A stretch of DNA of 27,727 bases, from contig NZ_JNXG01000030.1 of NCBI RefSeq assembly GCF_000717025.1, positions 1 to 27,727 on the forward strand, given 5' to 3'. The notes below the pieces were generated by a model that saw only the letters and a list, made by a program, of their open reading frames with translations, did not search any database and was not told the origin of the DNA. The position numbers and the translations under genes are program-made. Source of the DNA: Streptomyces atroolivaceus (GTDB lineage Bacteria > Actinomycetota > Actinomycetes > Streptomycetales > Streptomycetaceae). This document shows positions 7,775-15,344 of this stretch, in pieces; position 1 is the first letter of the stretch, and each line of letters starts with the position of its first letter.

Positions 7775-9298
7775 CTAGAAGAAGCCGAGCTTCTTCGGCG
7801 AGTACGAGACCAGGAGGTTCTTCGTCTGCTGGTAATGCTCCAGCATCATCTTGTGGTTCTCCCTGCCGATACCCGACTGCTTGTATCCGCCGAAAGCGGC
7901 GTGGGCCGGATAGGCGTGGTAACAGTTCGTCCAGACCCTGCCCGCCTTGATCGCCCTGCCCGCCCGGTATGCGGTGTTGGTGTCCCGGGTCCATACGCCC
8001 GCGCCGAGCCCGTACAGCGTGTCGTTCGCCGTCCTGATCCCTTCGTCGAAGTCCGAGAAGGACGTCACGGCGACCACGGGGCCGAAGATCTCCTCCTGGA
8101 AGACACGCATACGGTTGTCGCCCTCGAAGATCGTCGGCTGAACGTAGTAACCACCCTCCAGCTCACCCCCGTGCTCGACGCGCTGACCGCCGGTCAGGAT
8201 CTTCGCACCTTCCTGCTGCCCGATCTCGAGGTACGAAAGGATCTTCGCCAGCTGTTCGCCGGAGGCCTGGGCGCCGATCATCGTGTCGGTGTCCAGGGGG
8301 TGCCCGGGCACGATCTGTTCGGTACGGGCGATGCCCGCTTCGAGGAACTCGCTGTAGTGTCCGCGCTGGATCAGCGCTCGCGACGGACACGTGCACACTT
8401 CGCCCTGGTTGAGGGCGAACATGGTGAAGCCCTCGAGCGCCTTGTCGCGGAAGTCGTCGTCCAGCGCCCACACGTCGTCGAAGAAGAGGTTCGGCGACTT
8501 GCCGCCGAGCTCCAGTGTGACCGGCTTGAGGTTCTCCGAGGCGTACTGCATGATCAGGCGCCCCGTCGTGGTCTCGCCGGTGAAGGCGATCTTCGCGACC
8601 CGTGGACTGGAGGCGAGTGGTTTGCCTGCCTCCGCGCCGAAGCCGTTGAGGATGTTGACGACGCCGGGGGGAAGCAGATCCGCAACCAGGCTCATCCACA
8701 GGTGGATCGATGCGGGCGTCTGCTCGGCCGGCTTGAGGACCACCGCGTTCCCGGCGGCCAGCGCGGGGGCGAGCTTCCAGACAGCCATCAGGATGGGGAA
8801 GTTCCACGGAATGATCTGAGCGACCACACCCAGCGGCTCGTGGAAGTGGTACGCGACGGTGTCGTCGTCGATCTCGCTGAGTGAGCCTTCCTGGGCGCGC
8901 AGCGCGCCCGCGAAGTACCGGAAGTGGTCGATGGCCAGGGGGATGTCCGCGGCGAGCGTCTCGCGCACCGGCTTGCCGTTCTCCCAGCTCTCGGCGACCG
9001 CCAGTTCCTCCAGATGCTCTTCCATGCGGTCGGCGATCCGGTTCAGGACGGTCGCGCGGTCACCCGCGGAGACGGCTCCCCAGACGGGGGCCGCCGCATG
9101 GGCGGCGTCCAGGGCGCGCTCGACGTCGTCCTCGGTGCCACGGGCGATTTCCGTGAAGGGGCGGCCGTTGACGGGGCTCGGGTTCTCGAAGTACTGACCA
9201 CGGGCCGGCGGGACATAGGCTCCACCGATCCAGTGGTCGTAACGGGACTCGTACGAGACGATGGCACCCTCGGTGCCCGGCGCAGCGTAACGGGTCAT
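7775..9298 (-). CDS. Aldehyde dehydrogenase (acetaldehyde dehydrogenase type, NAD-dependent)
   Basis: A full-length 507-residue aldehyde dehydrogenase. Visible hallmarks are IPWNFP (163-168) and Lys189 in the cofactor pocket, FTGETTTGR (239-247), general base Glu263 in ELGGKSPN, and nucleophile Cys302 in Gln-Gly-Glu-Val-Cys-Thr-Cys, followed by Glu-Ile-Phe-Gly-Pro. The paired cysteines and the C-terminal Lys-Lys-Leu-Gly-Phe-Phe match the ExaC/AldB-type acetaldehyde dehydrogenases that oxidise short aldehydes to acids. ATG at 9298 has GGGAGG eight bases upstream. The GAF-domain regulator gene ends 108 bases upstream on the same strand; this pairing is common in actinobacteria and suggests that it controls this enzyme. 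Confidence 0.95.
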   Translation of the reverse strand: MTRYAAPGTEGAIVSYESRYDHWIGGAYVPPARGQYFENPSPVNGRPFTEIARGTEDDVERALDAAHAAAPVWGAVSAGDRATVLNRIADRMEEHLEELAVAESWENGKPVRETLAADIPLAIDHFRYFAGALRAQEGSLSEIDDDTVAYHFHEPLGVVAQIIPWNFPILMAVWKLAPALAAGNAVVLKPAEQTPASIHLWMSLVADLLPPGVVNILNGFGAEAGKPLASSPRVAKIAFTGETTTGRLIMQYASENLKPVTLELGGKSPNLFFDDVWALDDDFRDKALEGFTMFALNQGEVCTCPSRALIQRGHYSEFLEAGIARTEQIVPGHPLDTDTMIGAQASGEQLAKILSYLEIGQQEGAKILTGGQRVEHGGELEGGYYVQPTIFEGDNRMRVFQEEIFGPVVAVTSFSDFDEGIRTANDTLYGLGAGVWTRDTNTAYRAGRAIKAGRVWTNCYHAYPAHAAFGGYKQSGIGRENHKMMLEHYQQTKNLLVSYSPKKLGFF

Positions 9299-9406
9299 CT
9301 CTGTGGCCTCCCGGATCCGTTGCCGCCCGCCGTTGGACGGCCCTCGGAGTGAGGCTAGGCAGCGCGACGTTGCGACGCCGTTGCACGCACCATCCCCTGA
9401 GCGGCG

Positions 9407-10660
9407 CTACGCGCGCTGCTCCGCGTCGAGCGCTCGGGCCCTGGCCAGCAGTGCCGCCCGCCGTTCCGCAGGAGCCGCCGCGGCGAGAGCCCGCCAGACA
9501 GGGAGGTCCTCCGTGCCCCACGGGCTGTACGCCCAGTCGGCGAGCAGCCCCGGGTCGCCTCGCGCGATCAGGGCGGCACGCAGTTGTCCGGCGATCCGCC
9601 GTCGCAGCCGGACGACCGCCGGTGCCTGCGAACGCGGCAGCAGGGGACCCGCATACGCGCCGAGCGCTGCCGCCACCGCCCCGGACTCCAGCCTGCGCGC
9701 GACGGTGTCGAAGTCGGTGTCCACCTGCGCGCCGAAGCGGTACGGACGCGAGCGCAACAGCTCGGGTCCCAGAAGCCGGCGCAGCCGCGCGAGTTCGGCC
9801 CGCATCGTCACCGGGGGGACGGACTCGTCCTCGTACACCTCCATCAGCAGTTCGTCACCGGCGAGGCCCTCAGGATGGAGGGCCAGCGTCACCAGGATCT
9901 CGCTGTGGCGTCTGCTGAGCCGGATCTTGCGCCCGTCCAGGACCAGGAGCGCCTCCTCCCTCCCGAGCGTGGAGAGCTGTGCCGACCCACCGGCGGACCG
10001 CGGCGCCACGAGTGCGAGCTGGGACTCGGCCGCGCGCGCCACCGCCTGTACGAACGCCAGGCTGTGTGGATGCGCGAGCCCGTTCCCGCCCGTGATGTCT
10101 ACGGCTCCGAGCACTCGGCCCGTGTGCGGGTCGTGCAGCGGGGCGGCCGCGCACGTCCACTGCTGGACCGGCCGAAGAAAGTGCTCGGCGGCGAACACCT
10201 GGACCGGGCGGTCGACCGCGAGCGCCGTGCCGGGTGCGTTCGTCCCGGTCTCCGACTCGGCCCAACGGGCTCCCTCCACGAAGTTCATCCGCTCCGCGCG
10301 CCGGCGGGCCCGCGCATGCCCCTCGACCCACATCAGCCTGCCGTGCGCATCGCAGACCGCGAGCAGGTGTTCGCCGTCCACGGCGTAGGCACTCATGAGT
10401 TCGCGGATCATCGGCATGACGGGAGCCAGTGGGTGCGCGTCCCGGTACGGTCCGAGTTCGTCCGCACAGAGCTCGACCGCTGCCGCGCCGTCCGGGCTGA
10501 CCCTCGCTCGAGCGGAGCGTCGCCACGACTGGCCCACCACGGAACGTACCGGCGTCTCCAACCGCCCGACGGAGGTGAACACCTCGTGCGCTCGGTACAG
10601 TTCACCGATCCGGGCGCCGGGGTTCACGTCGGCGGCCAGAGCCACCCAGGGATCCGTCAA
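9407..10660 (-). CDS. GAF-domain transcriptional regulator with C-terminal winged helix
   Basis: The 417-residue product has an AcoR-like sensory half and a DNA-binding half. The GAF region (about 85-215) contains the segment around NFVEGARWAE and GTNAPGTAL, then GAVDITGG, as in regulators of acetoin/aldehyde metabolism. The C-terminal part (about 225-320) has the pattern of a transcriptional-regulator winged helix (IRLSRRHSEILVTLA, then a Leu/Arg-rich recognition segment). No sigma-54 AAA+ domain is present, unlike true AcoR. The frame is open up to 10855, but I choose TTG at 10660 because GGGAGG lies five bases upstream and codon bias and homology begin there. It precedes the aldehyde dehydrogenase on the same strand and probably responds to its substrate or a related alcohol. 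Confidence 0.85.
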   Translation of the reverse strand: MTDPWVALAADVNPGARIGELYRAHEVFTSVGRLETPVRSVVGQSWRRSARARVSPDGAAAVELCADELGPYRDAHPLAPVMPMIRELMSAYAVDGEHLLAVCDAHGRLMWVEGHARARRRAERMNFVEGARWAESETGTNAPGTALAVDRPVQVFAAEHFLRPVQQWTCAAAPLHDPHTGRVLGAVDITGGNGLAHPHSLAFVQAVARAAESQLALVAPRSAGGSAQLSTLGREEALLVLDGRKIRLSRRHSEILVTLALHPEGLAGDELLMEVYEDESVPPVTMRAELARLRRLLGPELLRSRPYRFGAQVDTDFDTVARRLESGAVAAALGAYAGPLLPRSQAPAVVRLRRRIAGQLRAALIARGDPGLLADWAYSPWGTEDLPVWRALAAAAPAERRAALLARARALDAEQRA

Positions 10661-11028
10661 CTCGCCCTCCCGTCCGTGGCGGCACACCTCTCCATCGTCA
10701 CGGCAACCGGCGTCCGCCACAACCACCGGGGCGGGGCAATCGACCCCGGCGGGTCTGGAGTGCCGGGGCGGGAGAACGTGGAGGCGAGGCGACCCCGGAC
10801 CGCCCCGGTCAGGCTTCTCAGCTCCGACGAGGCCCCCGTGACCCGCAACGAGCAATCAGAACTGACGCCTCATCAAGTTTGTCCTGCTGCGTCGCCTTCG
10901 GCTGTGGCGGGTGACGGTACTGCCCCTGGAGACCGACAAGTGGACGACGGAGGCAGGACATGAGGTCGGATGCGGACCTGGATTCGCAACGCCTGCGGAC
11001 TGCCCGCCCGCGGCAGCACCGGCCGGGA
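10661..11028. other. Intergenic region, no gene seen
   Basis: The region lies upstream of the GAF regulator and beyond the terminator of the protease operon. Short open frames on both strands lack codon bias and recognisable motifs. It should hold the regulator's promoter, which I could not pinpoint. Confidence 0.4.
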
Positions 11029-11059
11029 CGCCCGGCTCACCTGGTCGGTGAGCCGGGCG
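11029..11059 (-). terminator. 13-bp perfect hairpin overlapping the end of the protease operon
   Basis: CGCCCGGCTCACC (11029-11041) and its exact complement (11047-11059) flank a 5-base loop. The stop codon of the small propeptide-like gene (11037-11039) lies inside the stem, so the coding sequence ends within its own terminator. There is no T-run. Confidence 0.8.
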
Positions 11060-11285
11060 GGGGAAGGCGGATGACGTGCTCCCGGTCGACGGCCTCGACA
11101 CCCTCCAGTGCCTCCAGAGCCGGGAGCCGGTCGTCGGCGATGGTGCCGGAGAGCGTGCCGAGCACCGGCTGCTCGCTGGTGACCACCAGCCCGACCCGGC
11201 GCGCGGCCTCCACCACCTGCGCGTACCGGTCCAGGTCGACGGCCACGACGACCCCGACCGGCCGGGAGGCGGACGCCTCGCTCAC
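11037..11285 (-). CDS. Small propeptide/inhibitor-I9-like protein coupled to subtilase
   Basis: An 82-residue protein starting with GTG at 11285, sharing GTGA with the subtilase stop, so translation is coupled. The predicted pattern is strand (GVVVAVDL), helix (RYAQVVEAARRVG), strand, strand (GTLSGTIA), helix (LPALEALEG), strand (VEAVDREHVIRL). This resembles the ferredoxin-like fold of subtilase propeptides (inhibitor I9) and is similar in layout to the N-terminal region of the neighbouring protease. There is no signal peptide. I infer a stand-alone chaperone or inhibitor of the subtilase acting in trans. The fold call is from pattern only. Confidence 0.7.
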   Translation of the reverse strand: MSEASASRPVGVVVAVDLDRYAQVVEAARRVGLVVTSEQPVLGTLSGTIADDRLPALEALEGVEAVDREHVIRLPPPGSPTR

Positions 11286-12616
11286 GATGCCTGGAGCAGA
11301 CCCGAGCCGACGTCCTTGGCGGAATGCGTCAGCGGGTACGCCCCGGATACCAGGCGGGTGCCGAGGTCGGCCGCCGAAGCGTCGGGATGCGCCTCGGCGA
11401 TCAGCGCCGCGACACCGGCGGCGTGCGGCGTGGCCATGCTGGTGCCGTCCAGGGTCTGGTACGTGTCGTCCGGGGCTGCCGAGAACACCTCCACGCCGGG
11501 CGCGGCGATATCGATCTCACCGCCCGAGCCGTTGACGGCTCCGCAGGAGAACCGGGCCGTCGCCAGGTCCTTGCCGAGCGCGGCCACCGCGAGGATGGAG
11601 GGGCAGTTGGCCGGCCGTTCGACGGGCGCGACGAAGTGGGGCCGCCGACTGGAGTTGCCCGCCGCGGCAACGATCAGCGTCCCGTGTCGGCGGGCACGCT
11701 GCGCCGCGATCTCGTATACCTGCGGGAAGAGTTCTCCCGGCTCGACCGGAGAGCCGAGCGACAGGGAGATCACGCGTGCGCCCTGCTCGACCGCCCAGGC
11801 GATACCCAGGAGGATCTGGCCGTCGGGGCCTCTGCCTCGGTCGTTGAGCACCTTGCCTGCGAGTACCCGGGCGTCCCCGGCCACGCCGTAGCGGATCGTG
11901 TGGTCGGCCTTGCCCGGACCTGCGGCGGTGCCGATGCAGTGGGTGCCGTGGCCGTTTCTGTCCTCCACTGTCGAACCAGGGACGAAGGATGCCGTCTGGT
12001 GGATACACCCGGCCAGGTCCTGGTGGTCGGTGTCCACGCCGGTGTCGAGGACGGCGATTTTCACGTCACGCCCGGTCAGGAGGGACCAGTTGGCCCGGGT
12101 GGCCTGGAGCCCCCAGGTCGTCTGGTGCTCGTCCCAGGCGGGGCCCAGCCCTGCCGCGCCCGCGGCCCTGGTCTGACGGTCGACCTCTTCCTCGTCGCTG
12201 CGGTAGCTGGGAAAGAACCCGGTCACCATCTGCTGGGGTTCGGTGATCACCGAGGCGTACATCATGCGTTCCGGCTCCGCCGCGACGATCGTGGACTCTC
12301 TCTCAGCCGTCATCGCCAGCGCATGGCGCTGGTCCGGTTCCACATCCACGACGGCGATGCCGAGCTCGTCGATGAGCACGGAAACGTCCGCACGTCGCAG
12401 GAGTTCGGCGGAGCTGTCGGCCTCGCTTCCGCGGACACGTTCGGCGGGAGCGATACCGACGGACGAGCGTAGTTCTCCCATTCCGCGTTCTGGTTCATTC
12501 TGGTCGAGCACGACCACGTACCGGCCGGTGTACTCCGTGGCCTGCTGCGCGAAGGGTGCTTCGGCCCGCTCCGGCCTGTCACCGTGCGAACCGTCGCCCA
12601 TCGGTGCGTTCACCAT
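11282..12616 (-). CDS. S8-family (subtilisin-like) serine protease, apparently cytoplasmic
   Basis: A 444-residue subtilase. The catalytic triad is Asp191 (Val-Leu-Asp-Thr-Gly), His223 (Asn-Gly-His-Gly-Thr-His) and Ser393 (Gly-Thr-Ser-Met-Ala-Thr-Pro); the oxyanion Asn is in AAAGNSS (about 321). Residues 30-130 form a propeptide-like region beginning GRYVVVLDQ. No signal peptide or membrane segment is visible, so it appears to stay inside the cell unless exported by another route. The frame is open to 12799, but ATG at 12616 is preferred because GGAG lies six bases upstream. Its stop overlaps the start of the 82-residue propeptide-like gene. Intracellular subtilases in other bacteria process or degrade cytoplasmic proteins; the substrate here is unknown. 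Confidence 0.93.
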   Translation of the reverse strand: MVNAPMGDGSHGDRPERAEAPFAQQATEYTGRYVVVLDQNEPERGMGELRSSVGIAPAERVRGSEADSSAELLRRADVSVLIDELGIAVVDVEPDQRHALAMTAERESTIVAAEPERMMYASVITEPQQMVTGFFPSYRSDEEEVDRQTRAAGAAGLGPAWDEHQTTWGLQATRANWSLLTGRDVKIAVLDTGVDTDHQDLAGCIHQTASFVPGSTVEDRNGHGTHCIGTAAGPGKADHTIRYGVAGDARVLAGKVLNDRGRGPDGQILLGIAWAVEQGARVISLSLGSPVEPGELFPQVYEIAAQRARRHGTLIVAAAGNSSRRPHFVAPVERPANCPSILAVAALGKDLATARFSCGAVNGSGGEIDIAAPGVEVFSAAPDDTYQTLDGTSMATPHAAGVAALIAEAHPDASAADLGTRLVSGAYPLTHSAKDVGSGLLQAS

Positions 12617-13188
12617 TGGTTTCTCCGCTTCTGTGGGTACATGTGCGCTTCCACCCGGGATCGCGGACGTACCTGCACCGATAAGCGAAGCATTGGGGCA
12701 CCAAGCACGATGGGGCGTTTCCATCGCGTACCGGCGCTGTGCCGCCTGCGATGTCGTCGCCTTTTCAGCGACCCCCATCGCCTCGTCAGCGCCCCACAAC
12801 CACCGTGGCCCTGGCCCTGGTGGCCCGCAACTCGAGGGCCACGGCCGACCGGCACCAAGCCGCGGGCGGGGGAAACCCGGCCAGAGCCGGCGCGCCTCGA
12901 GGCTCCGGGATTCTCCGGATCGAGGTGGACGACGCGGTACTCCTCGTACCGCAGGCCCATGAGTGCGGCGACATCACAGGCTGCCACTCACCGTGTTGCC
13001 TCATTCGAGAGGCCTTCCTGTGAGCGGAGTTGACCGGACTTCTCCGCAGGCACTGCTTCCGGAAACGCAGGGGTCGGTGCTGTGACGAGCACACCCATCC
13101 ATGGCGGGACAAAGCTGTTGGCTGGAGTGACGATCGCGGTGAGCACGGTGGCGGTATGCACGGTGGCGCGGAGGACTTCCGCAACGGC
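12617..13188. other. Intergenic region with an unidentified coding-like fragment
   Basis: No complete gene is supported. On the minus strand, about 12970-12890, a short GC3-rich stretch reads MGLRYEEYRVVHLDPENPGA and then loses bias; I do not recognise it. It may be the remains of a small gene. The rest, next to pseudogenes and IS debris, holds nothing I can name beyond the expected promoter of the protease. Confidence 0.35.
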
Positions 13189-13643
13189 TCACTGGAGCAA
13201 TGCGATGTGGGGATGGTCGGGGGATGCGGGCACACGTGGAGTTGCAGGTTGTTGCCGCCGGTTATGTCGATCAAGGTGAAGTTGCCGTCCTGAGCGCCCA
13301 GGGGAGGCGGGGCCGGGGTCGTCCGCTCCTCCTCGGCGATCCAGGTCCCGCTGCCGCCGTCCCATTCCGTGGAGGCGATGGTGAGGAGCGGGACCGCCCG
13401 CCGGGGTGCCGCACTCGGGGCAGGAGCGGTCGACGGGGTCGGTGGGGCTCCAGCAGGTCCAGCCGCCGGTCTTCCAGCCGGGGGCGGTGGAGAGGTTGTT
13501 CAGGTAGAGCTCGCCCGGATCGTACGCGTAGGCGCTGTACTGCGCGGGGTCGATCGTCTCCCAGCGGCTCCTGTCGTCCAGCTGGTCCCGGAGCTCCTTG
13601 TCCAGCTCCAGGGGGTTGGGAAACTCGGTGACCTGCGGAAAGG
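13189..13643 (-). pseudogene. DUF1963/YwqG-like protein fragment, frameshifted
   Basis: The minus strand encodes a recognisable C-terminal part of a YwqG/DUF1963-like protein in alternating frames. Frame one gives VTEFPNPLELDKELRDQLDD and then a Trp/Cys-rich part ending Ser-Cys-Pro-Glu-Cys-Gly-Thr-Pro (two Cys pairs hint at a metal site). Near 13394 the coding moves to another frame (PLLTIASTEWDGGSG, then FTLIDITGGNNLQLHVC), and near 13225 it returns to the first (ASPDHPHIALLQ, stop at 13189). The N-terminal half is missing: homology begins where an IS5-type transposase remnant ends. Two compensating indels could also be sequencing errors, but the truncation stands. Confidence 0.7.
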
Positions 13644-13880
13644 TGGATGGTCGCGGTCTTCTCGCAGCGCGTGACGATGCCGCGCCACCGGTCGAACGTG
13701 GGCGGTCTCCAGCCCCGGTTGCCCCGCCGCAACCGGCCACGTCGGTCTGCCGGCACGGGGATCACCGCGCCGATGCCGCGCTTGCCCAGGGTGGGCGCGG
13801 ATCGCGCGGGAGGAGCACGCCTTCGCGGCCAGGACTACGTCCGGCCTGGTTCGGGGCCCTTCGCGGCGACGCGGTACACG
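13644..13880 (-). mobile_element. IS5-family transposase remnant (C-terminal part, degraded)
   Basis: Upstream, one frame reads TRPDVVLAAKACSSRAIRA, the usual segment just before the final catalytic region of IS5-family transposases. After a frameshift near 13770 the next frame gives IPVPADRRGRLRRGNRGW, then PPTFDR joined directly to WRGIVTRCEKTATIHL. In intact relatives about twenty residues, including the catalytic Glu, separate PPxFDR from WRGI, so there is an internal deletion. The remnant stops abruptly at 13643 inside the DUF1963-like pseudogene. No terminal inverted repeats were found. Confidence 0.7.
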
Positions 13881-14028
13881 GAGGAGGGCCATGATCCATG
13901 AAGGTGGATGGTCGCCCGCCTCGCCGCCGGTCAGGGCAGGCGTCGAGGGGGCGACAGCGGCCGTCGGCAGCAAGATGTCCCCGCCCGCCCGGCCGACGGA
14001 GTGGTCGGGCGGCCGGGCCGTCCGCCCG

Positions 14029-14343
14029 TCACCCCTGGGACGGGAACAGGTGGAGGAGGCGCTCCCTCTGACGAACTCCCAAGCCCTGGACGCGGCGGGT
14101 CTCGGAGATGCCGAGTTCATCGAGGATCTGGCCGGCGCGGACCTTGCCGATGCGGGGCAGGGCCTCGAGGACACGGCGAACGGGGGTCCTGGCGACGACG
14201 GCGTCATCGCGTCTGAGGACGTCGTGCAGCGATACTTTGCCGTCCTTGATGTCGGCCAGGAGTTCAGCTCGCTCCTGTCGGACGGCAATGGCCCTCCTCA
14301 GGGCGCTGGTACGGGCCTCGACGGTCAGAGTGGGCAGAACCAT
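14029..14343 (-). CDS. Actinobacterial integration host factor (sIHF/mIHF) paralogue
   Basis: A 104-residue protein close in length to Streptomyces sIHF. Residues 1-50 form the basic N-terminal helix (LTVEARTSALRRAIA onward); residues 59-79 give the helix-hairpin-helix LEALPRIGKVRAGQILDELG; then SETRRVQGLG and a short tail. The family binds and bends duplex DNA, affecting supercoiling, nucleoid shape and recombination. The housekeeping copy in Streptomyces normally sits near the guanylate kinase gene; the setting here suggests a second, divergent paralogue. ATG at 14343 has GGGAG eight bases upstream. It may be the last gene of the operon starting with the flavohaemoglobin-like gene, 99 bases after the small repeat protein. 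Confidence 0.9.
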   Translation of the reverse strand: MVLPTLTVEARTSALRRAIAVRQERAELLADIKDGKVSLHDVLRRDDAVVARTPVRRVLEALPRIGKVRAGQILDELGISETRRVQGLGVRQRERLLHLFPSQG

Positions 14344-14442
14344 GGGCAGTGCTCCCGTTCTTCTCGTGTCTACGTGCGGCTCATCACCACCACGTTCTTG
14401 ACCTGCTGATCCACCTAGTGCCCTCCCCCGGGCCCGATATGA

Positions 14443-14628
14443 CTACGCGGGATCACCGTCCTCACCGTCCTCACCGCGCTCACCGCGCTCACCGCGCTCA
14501 CCGACCATTCCGGTCCGCAGGTCGGACCGGCCGTGGGACCTGACCGACTTGGCGAACATGACGTGCACGCGGAGGTTTCCGGCGACTCGCCTTGCGGGGA
14601 AGGGCTCGCCGTCGTAGCCGCGGCGCAC
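14443..14628 (-). CDS. Small protein with C-terminal Gly-Glu-Arg repeats
   Basis: A 61-residue frame starting at GTG 14628, only 11 bases after the stop of the PNPOx-family gene. Nearly every third position is G or C through the non-repetitive part, which argues that it is translated. The N-terminal 40 residues are basic (begins Arg-Arg-Gly-Tyr-Asp-Gly-Glu-Pro). The C-terminus is a tandem Gly-x-y run, three Gly-Glu-Arg then two Gly-Glu-Asp, encoded by a 9-bp DNA repeat. I recognise no family. GAGG lies only three bases before the start, tight for a ribosome site, so coupling to the upstream gene or another start (GTG at 14630 in another frame) cannot be excluded. Confidence 0.5.
   Translation of the reverse strand: MRRGYDGEPFPARRVAGNLRVHVMFAKSVRSHGRSDLRTGMVGERGERGERGEDGEDGDPA
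14454..14498. repeat. 9-bp tandem repeat, five copies
   Basis: Two copies of CACCGTCCT are followed by three of CACCGCGCT, with a decayed sixth copy to about 14506. The unit length is a multiple of three and codes for the Gly-Glu-Asp/Arg repeats of the small minus-strand protein, so copy-number change would keep the frame. Confidence 0.9.
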
Positions 14629-14639
14629 ACCTCGGTGGC

Positions 14640-15344
14640 TCAGAGGTCGTATGGGCCGGCCAGGGGATGCGCGTGCGCGTCGCCGGACGCGGCGTGGGAG
14701 ACGTCAGGGCCGGAGTGTACGAGGTCCGGCGTCGGTCCGGATGCAACGGATTCGGAGGCCGGTTCGGTGAAGTAGTCGGCGTCCTTGGGACGACTGCGCG
14801 CCACGCCCGGGGGACGGGGGGCGGGCTCGAGGTGAGGGATGTGTTTGGAGCAGTGCACGTACGCCTCGTGAAGGGTGATGACCGTCCACAGCACGGGGTA
14901 CCGCCCGGGGGCGGTATCGGCGGGTATCCAGGGGTGGGCGCCACGAAGCTCCTGGTCGCCGACGAGCTGGGCGGAGCCGTTGACGTGCAGTCCGATGTGG
15001 TCATGGGTGAAGTCCATGAAGAGCAGACCGATGTGCGGGTTCTCGGCGATGTTGCCGGCACTGGCCAGAACACCGTTTCCGCGGTACTCGGGGTAGGCCA
15101 GGGTGCGGTCGCCCAGCACGGTGACGAATCCGGGAGGGCCGGCGCGGAAGGTTGCGTCGCAGTGGCCGCGGGCATCGGCAGTGGAGAGGAAGACCATCGA
15201 CTGGCGGTGGATGAAGTCACGCATGGCCGCGGTGAGGTGCGGGTGGACCTGCCGGTCGTAGAACGCGTCGGCGCGCTCGCTGGTGCCCAGGTGGGTCTGC
15301 AGCATGCGCTCCCCGCGTGAGGGAGTGGTGTCGTGGCCGGTCAC
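14640..15344 (-). CDS. Pyridoxamine 5'-phosphate oxidase-family (PNPOx-like) protein
   Basis: A 234-residue protein of the FMN/F420-binding split-barrel superfamily. The core (about residues 30-140) shows FIHRQSMVFLSTADARG, a Gly-Pro-Pro-Gly-Phe-Val segment, LAYPEYRGNGV and NPHIGLLFMDF, typical of the PNPOx-like group COG3576. About 60 Pro-rich residues follow the domain. GTG at 15344 shares GTGA with the flavohaemoglobin-like stop, so I chose it; ATG at 15305 with GGGGAG three bases upstream is an alternative that would remove 13 residues. Related proteins often sit beside or are fused to globin or ferredoxin-reductase modules, consistent with a role in nitric oxide or other redox stress; the reaction is unknown. 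Confidence 0.9.
   Translation of the reverse strand: MTGHDTTPSRGERMLQTHLGTSERADAFYDRQVHPHLTAAMRDFIHRQSMVFLSTADARGHCDATFRAGPPGFVTVLGDRTLAYPEYRGNGVLASAGNIAENPHIGLLFMDFTHDHIGLHVNGSAQLVGDQELRGAHPWIPADTAPGRYPVLWTVITLHEAYVHCSKHIPHLEPAPRPPGVARSRPKDADYFTEPASESVASGPTPDLVHSGPDVSHAASGDAHAHPLAGPYDL

Noticed and set aside
7739..8884. Plus-strand open frame of 381 codons
   Set aside because: Antisense to the aldehyde dehydrogenase.
14454..14498. CRISPR-like repeats
   Set aside because: Units are contiguous 9-mers without spacers and are part of a coding frame.
14415..14630. Alternative minus-strand frame (71 codons) over the Gly-Glu-Arg protein
   Set aside because: Third-position bias fits the frame starting at 14628 much better.
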